A stretch of DNA of 12,691 nucleotides from CAZEPJ01 sp964514105. Its GTDB lineage: Bacteria > Desulfobacterota > Desulfocorpusculales > Desulfocorpusculum. The notes beneath the pieces were generated by a model. It saw only the letters and a list, made by a program, of their open reading frames with translations. It was not told the DNA's origin and did not search any database. Both the position numbers and the translations under genes were made by a program. Positions 7,503-12,691 of the stretch are shown here, in pieces; positions within the stretch are counted from its first letter, which is position 1, and each line of letters begins with the position of its first letter. The stretch lies in contig CAZEPJ010000094.1 of NCBI GenBank assembly GCA_964514105.1, positions 1 to 12,691 of the forward strand, read 5' to 3'.

Positions 7503-7991
7503 CTAGGGCGGCCCCCCGCGGGAGACCCGGAGCACGAAGCGGGCTCCCTCACCCAGTTGCCCGGCGTTCAAGTAGATGTCCTGCCGCACGTCGTATGCGG
7601 CCCCCGGAACCAGATCCAGCACGAAGCGGACCCGCCGCTGGGCCGAGTCCGATCCCCGGCGAACCGGCCCGTTGAGAAGCGGATGGGTCCAGGCGTTGAG
7701 GCGCTCCAGCCGTTCGCTCCAGGCCGGTTGGAAGTCCACCACCAGGCGCTCGGGATTGGCCAGGGTAAACACCTTGGGATACACGGTGCGGTCCATCACC
7801 CAGACCAGCTCGAAGGCCGCATCGGACTGCCGCAACCCATAGCCGTCGAAGAGCCGGGCGCACCCGGGGCAGGAGCCCGCAAGGTCCGCCTGCCCGCAGG
7901 CCTGCGGCGGGAGGCCCGGGAGCAGCCATCCCGTCGTCCCCAGCAAGGCGGCCAGGGCCGCGGCCCGGCGGAGGGTCCCCCAGAGGGTCAT
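7503..7991 (-). CDS. Small exported AMIN-domain-like protein with a CxxC motif
   Basis: A 162-residue protein. Residues 1-30 look like a signal peptide (LRRAAALAALLGTTGWLLPG), with cleavage perhaps after A35; there is no canonical lipobox. SCPGC (40-44) follows, a CxxC pair of unknown use. Residues 58-157 resemble an AMIN domain: YPKVFTLANPERLVVDF, then RVRFVLDLVPGAAYDV and a closing RFVLRVS strand. AMIN domains bind peptidoglycan or target periplasmic proteins such as AmiC and secretins; here the domain stands alone, so an adaptor role in the envelope is inferred. No clear ribosome-binding site precedes the ATG, and the start is chosen for the signal peptide. The open frame continues upstream to 8120 through the tRNA, which argues against an earlier start. 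It ends 13 bases from the converging TPR gene. Confidence 0.7.
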   Translation of the reverse strand: MTLWGTLRRAAALAALLGTTGWLLPGLPPQACGQADLAGSCPGCARLFDGYGLRQSDAAFELVWVMDRTVYPKVFTLANPERLVVDFQPAWSERLERLNAWTHPLLNGPVRRGSDSAQRRVRFVLDLVPGAAYDVRQDIYLNAGQLGEGARFVLRVSRGGPP

Positions 7992-8035
7992 CCATGGGCG
8001 GCGTCCGTGAAGCGATGGGCGGGACGGAAAGGAAA

Positions 8036-8113
8036 TGGTCGGGGAGAGGCGATTTGAACGCCCGACCTCTTGCTCCCGAAGCAAGCGCTCTAACCAGTCT
8101 GAGCTACTCCCCG
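8036..8113 (-). tRNA. tRNA-Pro (anticodon CGG), CCA encoded
   Basis: The minus strand folds as a full cloverleaf of 78 bases including the encoded CCA (8038-8036). The acceptor stem is CGGGGAG/CTCCCCG, the D arm has GCTC/GAGC, and the anticodon stem CTTGC/GCAAG carries the loop TTCGGGA, which reads CGG with G at position 37. The T arm is GGGCG/CGCCT with loop TTCAAAT. The C1-G72 pair and A73 are proline identity elements in bacteria. It lies 26 bases after the DUF151 gene and 44 bases before the AMIN gene, all on one strand, and no separate promoter is evident. Confidence 0.96.
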
Positions 8114-8139
8114 GCGTCACTTACACGTGGGCCTTTTTT

Positions 8140-8580
8140 CTAATGCACGGTTTCCCCGGGCTCGATCTTGGCCAAAATGTCCTCGTACTCGTCCACGAAC
8201 TTGTCGCCCAGTTTGTCGGAGACATAGATGGGCACCTTCAGCCGGGTGGCCAACGCGATGGCGTCGCTGGGACGGCTGTCCAAGGCGATCTCCCGTTCCC
8301 CCGCCTGGATGTACAGGTGCGCGTAATAGATATTGTCCTTGAGGTCCGAGACGATTACGCGGTTCACCCTCCCTTCGAGCCTCTCGATGATGCTGGCCAT
8401 CAAGTCATGGGTCAGGGGCCTGGCCGTCGCGATCTCCCGGATGGCGATGGTGATGGCGTTGCCCTCGAACGTCCCCACGAAGATGGGCATGACCCTCCCC
8501 GTGTCCGGATCCTTCAGCGCGATTCGGTACAGCGACGACTGGGCGTCATAGGAGACGTTCTCCACGATGACCGGGATCAT
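8140..8580 (-). CDS. Bifunctional nuclease (BFN/DUF151) domain protein
   Basis: A 146-residue single-domain DUF151 protein. Family signatures are IFVGTFEGNAI (33-43), PLTHDLM (55-61) and ALDSRPSDAIALA (99-111). Plant and cyanobacterial relatives have reported RNase/DNase activity, and a Thermotoga structure shows a trimer, but the role in most bacteria is unsettled. The C-terminal KLGDKFVDEYEDIL is also typical. The start at 8580 begins the conserved MIPVIVENV; only a weak AGG precedes it, with a better GGAGGAG about 14 bases further up. The open frame runs to 8658, but that segment lacks family similarity. A probable promoter lies about 100 bases upstream. The protein should be cytosolic. 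Confidence 0.88.
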   Translation of the reverse strand: MIPVIVENVSYDAQSSLYRIALKDPDTGRVMPIFVGTFEGNAITIAIREIATARPLTHDLMASIIERLEGRVNRVIVSDLKDNIYYAHLYIQAGEREIALDSRPSDAIALATRLKVPIYVSDKLGDKFVDEYEDILAKIEPGETVH

Positions 8581-8648
8581 GGACCTGTCACGCGCTCCTC
8601 CAACCCCTTGCGATGACCGGGAGTGGCATCGCCCTTCGCTTGGACGGG

Positions 8649-8677
8649 TTGATCCCATGGCGGCGAATTGCTAGAAA
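8649..8677 (+). promoter_or_regulatory. Possible weak promoter for plsY
   Basis: TTGATC (8649-8654) and TAGAAA (8672-8677) are 17 bases apart, each matching the consensus at 4 of 6 positions. The -10 overlaps by two bases the -10 of the opposing promoter. No better candidate lies between the divergent genes, but the match alone is weak. Confidence 0.3.
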
Positions 8678-8705
8678 TATAGCACACGCGCCGAAAAAGC
8701 GTCAA
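8676..8705 (-). promoter_or_regulatory. Probable sigma70-type promoter for the DUF151 gene, tRNA-Pro and AMIN gene
   Basis: On the minus strand, TTGACG (8705-8700) is followed after 18 bases by TATATT (8681-8676). A TG one base before the -10 (TGCTATATT) makes it an extended -10 element, which offsets the long spacer. The predicted start is near 8669, leaving a leader of about 89 bases. Confidence 0.7.
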
Positions 8706-8764
8706 CCGCGGCGCCGCCTCGATGGGGCAAGGCGTCCGGACATCGGGGGCATCTGAAGGGAGCA

Positions 8765-9364
8765 ATGCCCGTGGCCATCCGACTTATGGCGACGTGGGCG
8801 GCGGCCTATCTGGTGGGGTCCATCCCGTCGGGGGTGCTCCTCACCCGGGCGGCCCGCCGCCGGGACCCCAGGCACGAGGGCAGCGAGAACATCGGCGCCA
8901 CCAACGTCTTTCGCACATCGGGCCCCGTGCTCGGGGCCCTGACCTTCCTGGCCGATGCCGCCAAGGGATGGCTGGCGGCGTGGGGAGCCCTTCATCTGGA
9001 CCTCCCGCCCTGGGGGGAGGCCTTCGCGGGCCTGGCCGCCTTCTACGGCCACATCTTCCCGGTGTTCCTTCGGTTCAGGGGGGGCAAGGGTGTTGCCACG
9101 GGATGGGGCGTTTTCCTCGCCCTGGTGCCCGAGGCCGCTTGGATCGCCCTGGGCCTGTTCGCCCTGGGCGTGGCCGCCTCTCGATACGTCTCGGTGGGCT
9201 CCATGCTGGCCGCCCTGGCCATGCCCAGCCTGGTCTTCTACTTCCAGGGCGGGACCCATCCCTTCTTCGCTGCCGCCATCCTGTGCTCCCTGGGGGTCCT
9301 TGTGCGGCACCGGGGAAACCTCCGGCGCCTCCTCCAGGGGAAGGAGCGCTCGTGGCGGGGCTGA
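8765..9364 (+). CDS. plsY: Glycerol-3-phosphate acyltransferase PlsY
   Basis: A 199-residue multi-pass inner-membrane enzyme that acylates glycerol 3-phosphate from acyl-phosphate, the first step of phospholipid synthesis. The family motifs are YLVGSIPSG (15-23), GSENIGATNVFR (39-50), GHIFPVFLRFRGGKGVAT (95-112) and HRGNLRRLL (182-190), matching the conserved loops that bind phosphate and glycerol phosphate. Hydrophobic segments lie near 5-27, 55-75, 84-100, 112-137 and 142-182. The length is normal. GAAGGGAG just upstream supports the ATG at 8765. No plsX or fabH lies beside it, and it converges with the YacP-like gene. Confidence 0.96.
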   Translation: MPVAIRLMATWAAAYLVGSIPSGVLLTRAARRRDPRHEGSENIGATNVFRTSGPVLGALTFLADAAKGWLAAWGALHLDLPPWGEAFAGLAAFYGHIFPVFLRFRGGKGVATGWGVFLALVPEAAWIALGLFALGVAASRYVSVGSMLAALAMPSLVFYFQGGTHPFFAAAILCSLGVLVRHRGNLRRLLQGKERSWRG

Positions 9365-9394
9365 GGGCCCCTGGGGTGTCTCGTCCCGGCTCAC

Positions 9395-9423
9395 GCGGCG
9401 CCCGGGGGCGTCACAGGCGCCGC
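9395..9423. repeat. GC-rich inverted repeat between converging plsY and the YacP-like gene
   Basis: GCGGCGCC (9395-9402) and GGCGCCGC (9416-9423) form a perfect 8-bp stem with a 13-base loop, overlapping the stop codon of the minus-strand gene. No T-run follows on either strand, so it is not a standard intrinsic terminator. It may slow polymerase or protect 3' ends, but in DNA this GC-rich it could also be chance. Confidence 0.35.
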
Positions 9424-9935
9424 AGCCGGTCCCGATCGCGGCGCGCACTCCGGGGGACTCGGTGAGAGATCCCCCTCTTTCTCCGTCCCCGCGAGGGCCC
9501 CTGCGGTTCATCGCCCTCGCCCGGTTCCCCTTTGACTTCCTCGATCCAGGCGGCGGCCAGGCGCTGCTGAAAGCTCGCAGACGACACGATGGCCGCCCCC
9601 AGGCCGCGGCACTGGTCGGCCAGGGCACGGTCCGAGGTCACCACCACGGTCCCCGAGGGCGCGGCCCTCACCAGGCGAACAATGGCGTCGTCCGCCTTTT
9701 CGCCCCCGTGGGTGAACAGAAGATGGATCCCCTTTTGGACACGGGATTCGGGGCCGTGGCCGACCCGGGCGCCGTCGAACACCAACGAGATGCGGAAGCC
9801 CTTGGTTCGTTTGTAGCGCCGCAGCTCCTCGATGAGGCCTTCCCGGTCCGCCTCCAGGTCGGCCCGCCCCCCGAGGCCGGCGCCACGTCCTCCCCACAGC
9901 AGGTTGTACCCGTCCACAATGAGATGGAGCGCCAT
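9411..9935 (-). CDS. YacP-like NYN-domain (PIN-fold) predicted ribonuclease
   Basis: A 174-residue protein of the YacP/NYN family. The PIN-like core shows IVDGYNLL (6-13), LVFDGA (51-56), KGIHLLFTHGGEKADD (68-83) and VVTSDRALADQC (98-109). Acidic residues D8, D54, D82/D83 and D102 form the expected metal site. The Bacillus homologue Rae1 is a ribosome-associated endoribonuclease, so RNA cleavage is likely but unproven. The last 25 residues are strongly arginine-rich (GRRKRG, SARRDRDRLRRL), plausibly an RNA-binding tail. A GTG at 9941 also opens the frame, but the ATG at 9935 is preferred because GGGGG lies 5 bases upstream of it. Confidence 0.85.
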   Translation of the reverse strand: MALHLIVDGYNLLWGGRGAGLGGRADLEADREGLIEELRRYKRTKGFRISLVFDGARVGHGPESRVQKGIHLLFTHGGEKADDAIVRLVRAAPSGTVVVTSDRALADQCRGLGAAIVSSASFQQRLAAAWIEEVKGEPGEGDEPQGPSRGRRKRGISHRVPRSARRDRDRLRRL

Positions 9936-9999
9936 TTCCACCCCCGTCCGCTGCTCTTAGGACACTATGCCGCAGGCGGCCCGGCAAATCCAGCCACCC

Positions 10000-10028
10000 T
10001 TGACCCCCTCCCGGAGCAATCGTAGCAT
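10000..10028 (+). promoter_or_regulatory. Probable sigma70-type promoter for hisF
   Basis: TTGACC (10000-10005) and TAGCAT (10023-10028) are separated by 17 bases. The -35 matches the consensus at 5 of 6 and the -10 at 4 of 6 positions. The predicted start near 10035 leaves a leader of about 36 bases. No convincing promoter was found for the divergent YacP-like gene in the same gap. Confidence 0.5.
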
Positions 10029-10070
10029 GGATTGTCGTGTTGCCATCCCCGAGGGCGAGGGCGCCACAGC

Positions 10071-10970
10071 ATGCTGACCAAGCGGATCATCCCGTGTCTC
10101 GATGTAAGGCAGGACGATGCGGGGCGTCCCGTGGTGACCAAGGGCCACCAGTACGACGTGCGCGGGCGGGACGGGCGGGTGCGGGACCTGGGCGATCCCG
10201 TGGCCATGTCCCGTCTCTACAACGAGGAAGGGGCCGATGAGCTGATCTTCCTGGACATCACCCGCACGGCCCATGGCCGAAGCCCCCTTCTGGAGATCAT
10301 CGAGCGGGTTTCGGACGAGGTCTTCCTCCCCCTGACCGTCGGGGGCGGGATCCGGGATATCGAGGACGCCCATCAGTATTTCGACGCCGGGGCGGACAAG
10401 GTATCCCTGGGGAGCGCCGCCGTGGAGTGGGTCCTCCGGCGCCTCCATGGCGACTTTGGTGCGCCGCCCTCGGCCATCGAGGAGATCGCCAGGCTCTACG
10501 GATCTCAGGCGTGCGTCATCTCCATCGATCCCAGGCGGGTGTACGTGGCGCGCGCCGAGGACACCGCGCACCCCACCGTGGCCACGGCCCTCCCCGGACC
10601 TGGGGGGGAGAGGTTCTGCTGGTTTCAGTGCGCCATCCGGGGCGGCCGGGCGTTCCTGGACGTGGACGCCATCACCCTGGCCAGGACGGTCGAGGGGATG
10701 GGGGCCGGAGAGATCCTCCTCAACTCCATCGACCGGGACGGGACCCGCTCGGGGTTCGACATCGAGCTGGTCCGCGCGGTCAGCGAGGCCGTCTCCATAC
10801 CGGTGATCGCCTCCAGCGGGGCCGGCATCCCGGAGCATTTCTGGGAGGTCCTCACCGCGGGTAAGGCCGATGCGGCCCTGGCCGCCAGCCTCTTCCATTA
10901 CGGCGAGCTGCAGATCCGGACCCTAAAAGAATACCTCTCGGCCCGGGGCCTGCCCATGCGGCTTCAGTAG
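10071..10970 (+). CDS. hisF: Imidazole glycerol phosphate synthase cyclase subunit, long HIS7-like form
   Basis: A 299-residue TIM barrel; most bacterial HisF proteins have about 250-260. HisF uses ammonia from HisH to turn PRFAR into imidazole glycerol phosphate and AICAR in histidine synthesis. Catalytic D11 (PCLDVR) and the second aspartate D153 (SIDPRR) are present, as are D221 (NSIDRDG) and the phosphate-site TVGGGIRDIEDA. The extra length comes from VVTKGHQYDVRGRDGRVRDLG (start at residue 21), a stretch near 117-135, and RVYVARAEDTAHPTV to PGPGGERFCWFQC (156-187). These segments and IASSGAGIPEHF (247-257) closely resemble the cyclase half of yeast HIS7 as I remember it. No glutaminase domain is attached. 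The ATG at 10071 gives the conserved MLTKRIIPCLD; GAGGGCGAGGG precedes it by about 10 bases. No other his gene is adjacent. Confidence 0.9.
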   Translation: MLTKRIIPCLDVRQDDAGRPVVTKGHQYDVRGRDGRVRDLGDPVAMSRLYNEEGADELIFLDITRTAHGRSPLLEIIERVSDEVFLPLTVGGGIRDIEDAHQYFDAGADKVSLGSAAVEWVLRRLHGDFGAPPSAIEEIARLYGSQACVISIDPRRVYVARAEDTAHPTVATALPGPGGERFCWFQCAIRGGRAFLDVDAITLARTVEGMGAGEILLNSIDRDGTRSGFDIELVRAVSEAVSIPVIASSGAGIPEHFWEVLTAGKADAALAASLFHYGELQIRTLKEYLSARGLPMRLQ

Positions 10971-11121
10971 CGGGAATCGGCAGCCTCACGCCCGAGCCGG
11001 CCGCACCCGGATCTTGGGCCGCTTGCCCGTGTGACGCCGCCCGTTCGCCGCGCCCTGTCGCCCCATCCCGGGGTCTGTTCGGTTCCCGCAAGCTTTGCTC
11101 CAAATTTGCCGGGACAAGCTA

Positions 11122-11150
11122 TTGACAAAACTACATCTTTCGTTTATACA
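11122..11150 (+). promoter_or_regulatory. Strong sigma70-type promoter for the glycosyltransferase and response regulator
   Basis: TTGACA (11122-11127) and TATACA (11145-11150) are 17 bases apart, an exact -35 and a 5 of 6 -10. They lie in a local AT-rich patch (about 11095-11150) that stands out from the surrounding GC-rich DNA. The predicted start near 11157 rules out the upstream in-frame ATG at 11095 and leaves a leader of about 46 bases. Confidence 0.8.
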
Positions 11151-11202
11151 GGCCCTTGGCGGCGCATGGTGCCAGAAGCGAGCCGGGCCGAGGGGGCGCT
11201 GG

Positions 11203-12417
11203 ATGCTGTTTTTGGAGGAGAACCCCGATCATGTGACCGAGGCCGACATCATCGTCGGCATCCCATCGTTCAACGAGGCGCGCCTCATCCCCTACCCAAC
11301 CCAGCAGGCGAGCCTGGGGCTGAGGCAGTTCTTTCCCGACAAGCGCTCGGTCATCATCAACTTCGACAACCATTCGGCGGACGGGACCAGGGATTCGTTC
11401 TTCGGGACGGACACGGAAGTCCCCAAGGTCTATGTCTCAACCCCCGAAGGGGTGCGGGGAAAGGGAGCCAACATCCGCAATCTTTTCCGCAAGGCCGTGG
11501 AGCTCAAGGCGAGGGCCTGCATCATCGTGGACGCGGACCTCAAGAGCATCACCCCCAAGTGGATCAAGCATCTGGGTGAACCTCTCTTTCAGGACTTCGG
11601 CTTCGTGGCACCGCTTTACGTGCGCCACAAGTTCGACGGGACCATCACCAACAGCATCGGGTATCCCCTGACCCGGGCCGTGTACGGTCGGCGCGTCCGG
11701 CAGCCCATCGGCGGGGATTTCGGGTTTTCGGGGGAGCTGGCCAAGGCCTTCCTGGAGCACCCTTCCTGGGACGACATGGTGGCCAGCTTCGGCGTCGACA
11801 TCTGGATGACCACCATGGCCATCTGTCTCAACGTCCCCATCTGCCAGTCCTTTCTCGGCCGGCCCAAGATCCACAAACCGAGGGACCCGGCTGCGGACCT
11901 CGCCCCCATGTTCCGCCAAGTGGTGGGGACGCTGTTCTCGACCATGACCCACTTCAGCGCGTACTGGAAGAAGACCCGCTGGAGCCGGCCGACGGCCATC
12001 TTCGGGTTCGGGCTGGGCGAGGTGGAGCTCCCCCCGCCGGTGGATGTCAACAGGCCGGCCCTGTACAGCAAGTTCGCCCAGGGGATCGAGGTCAACTCAG
12101 ACCTGTGGCGGGACATCCTCGGGCCGGAGATCATGTCCAAGCTCGCGGAGATCCTGGAGCTGGACCCCCTGCGCTTCGACTTTCCGGCGGACCTGTGGGC
12201 CAAGGTCCTGTTCAGCTATGCCGTGGCCTACGCCAAACGGGTCGGGAACCCGGACGCCCTGCTCGATTCCCTGGTTCCCCTTTACTACGGCAAGGTGTAC
12301 TCCTATGTGCTGCGCACCGAGGAGATGTCCACCCAGCAGGCCGAAGAGTACATCGAGGATCAGTGCGCGGTCTTCGAGGAGGCGAGGCCCTTCCTGGACG
12401 AGCGGTGGCCCGACTAG
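11203..12417 (+). CDS. Mannosylglycerate-synthase-like (GT78/GT2-type) glycosyltransferase
   Basis: A 404-residue GT-A-fold glycosyltransferase. The nucleotide-sugar domain starts DIIVGIPSFNEAR (15-27); the metal-binding DxD is D110-A-D112 in CIIVDADLKSITPKW. Next come QPIGGDFGFSGELA (167-180), VDIWMTT with candidate acidic residue D199, and PKIH with H224. These follow the order and spacing seen in Rhodothermus mannosylglycerate synthase (DAD, QPLGGE, WGIDT, GKAH), where the histidine binds the metal. A mostly helical C-terminal part of about 160 residues follows. A glucosyl- or mannosylglycerate product, hence a compatible solute or glycolipid head group, is inferred; sugar and acceptor are not visible. 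No signal peptide or membrane segment is seen. The ATG at 11203 has GAGGGGG 6 bases upstream; a GTG at 11233 is the alternative. Confidence 0.8.
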   Translation: MLFLEENPDHVTEADIIVGIPSFNEARLIPYPTQQASLGLRQFFPDKRSVIINFDNHSADGTRDSFFGTDTEVPKVYVSTPEGVRGKGANIRNLFRKAVELKARACIIVDADLKSITPKWIKHLGEPLFQDFGFVAPLYVRHKFDGTITNSIGYPLTRAVYGRRVRQPIGGDFGFSGELAKAFLEHPSWDDMVASFGVDIWMTTMAICLNVPICQSFLGRPKIHKPRDPAADLAPMFRQVVGTLFSTMTHFSAYWKKTRWSRPTAIFGFGLGEVELPPPVDVNRPALYSKFAQGIEVNSDLWRDILGPEIMSKLAEILELDPLRFDFPADLWAKVLFSYAVAYAKRVGNPDALLDSLVPLYYGKVYSYVLRTEEMSTQQAEEYIEDQCAVFEEARPFLDERWPD

Positions 12418-12443
12418 GCCCGTTCGGGAGCAAGGAGCAGCGG

Positions 12444-12691
12444 ATGGCAAAGATCCTGATCGTCGATGACGAGGAGCACATCAGGATGCTCTACCAGGTG
12501 GAACTGGAAGACGAGGGGTACGAGGTCATCACCGCCTCGGACGGCCTCAACCTCCTCCAGACCATAGACGCCGAGAAGCCCAACCTGGTGGTCCTGGACA
12601 TCAAGATGGCCGGGTACAACGGACTCGATCTGCTCCAGGAGATCCGCAACCGCCACTACGACCTCCCGGTGGTCCTGTGCTCGGCGTACGA
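12444..12691 (+). CDS. Response regulator receiver domain (partial, runs off the right edge)
   Basis: The first 82 complete residues of a CheY-like receiver are present. It begins MAKILIVDDEEHIR, with acidic pocket D8-D9, phospho-acceptor D52 (VVLDIKM) and switch residue S80 (VVLCSAY). The conserved lysine near residue 100 lies outside the window. After D52 the usual MPG(M/L)DG reads MAGYNG, so the conserved proline is alanine. An output domain, if any, cannot be seen; it could be a single-domain regulator or part of a larger protein. AAGGAG lies about 7 bases before the ATG, and the gene begins 26 bases after the glycosyltransferase, so the two probably form an operon. Confidence 0.9.
   Translation, partial: MAKILIVDDEEHIRMLYQVELEDEGYEVITASDGLNLLQTIDAEKPNLVVLDIKMAGYNGLDLLQEIRNRHYDLPVVLCSAY

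Noticed and set aside
6251..7552. A 433-codon open frame on the - strand opposite the TPR gene
   Set aside because: Its Leu/Gly/Gln-rich translation mirrors the repeated codons of the TPR gene, and there is no credible ribosome-binding site or family motif.
7992..8120. N-terminal extension of the AMIN gene
   Set aside because: It would be read through the mature tRNA-Pro and would put 43 residues before the signal peptide.
8702..9628. A 308-codon open frame on the - strand opposite plsY
   Set aside because: It is antisense to the intact plsY and overlaps the end of the YacP-like gene, with a low-complexity Gly/Arg/Glu composition.
9957..10898. A 313-codon open frame on the - strand opposite hisF
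   Set aside because: It is antisense to hisF, which has all catalytic aspartates; the translation has no recognisable motif.
10971..11121. Possible terminator after hisF
   Set aside because: Several short GC-rich repeats are present, but I found no stable hairpin followed by a T-run.
1..12691. Defence system, CRISPR array, prophage or insertion sequence
   Set aside because: No repeat-spacer array, transposase, integrase, toxin-antitoxin pair or restriction gene is visible; the genes are housekeeping or metabolic and similar in composition.

Overview
The window is a stretch of ordinary chromosome from a high-GC Gram-negative bacterium. An OmpA-type C-terminus, PlsY and strong sigma70-like promoters indicate a Gram-negative. 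The gene set (def-fmt-htpX-rsmB, rpe plus a TPR membrane protein, a DUF151 bifunctional-nuclease protein, a YacP/NYN protein, and a mannosylglycerate-synthase-like glycosyltransferase beside a response regulator) fits Desulfobacterota or another deltaproteobacterium-like lineage. That placement is inference from gene content and is only moderately secure. Gene density is high, no stretch over 300 bases lacks a gene, and there are no insertion sequences, phage genes or CRISPR arrays.

Layout. At the left edge, an OmpA-like gene ends on the + strand and is followed by a probable intrinsic terminator. From 4900 leftward to 176 lies one minus-strand operon: def, fmt, htpX, rsmB and a sugar-phosphate-isomerase-like TIM barrel. 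It starts at a consensus promoter (TTGACA, 17 bases, TATAAT). def and fmt together control the formyl group on initiator methionine, rsmB modifies 16S rRNA, and htpX is a membrane quality-control protease. Facing away from def, rpe and an overlapping TPR membrane protein run on the + strand (4999-7489). Their probable promoter shares its -10 region with the def promoter, a bidirectional arrangement.

From 8580 leftward, a DUF151 protein, tRNA-Pro(CGG) with encoded CCA, and a small exported AMIN-domain protein lie on the minus strand and could share a transcript. plsY is divergent from them (8765-9364) and converges with a YacP-like NYN protein (9411-9935, minus).

hisF (10071-10970) has its own probable promoter. 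It encodes an unusually long HisF of 299 residues whose insertions resemble the cyclase half of the eukaryotic HIS7 protein. After a gap carrying a near-consensus promoter come a GT78-like glycosyltransferase (11203-12417) and a response regulator that runs off the right edge.

No complete new defence or mobile system is visible. The points most worth following are the HIS7-like HisF, the mannosylglycerate-synthase-like enzyme linked to a two-component regulator, the TPR membrane protein with an unrecognised domain, and the shared promoter between def and rpe.
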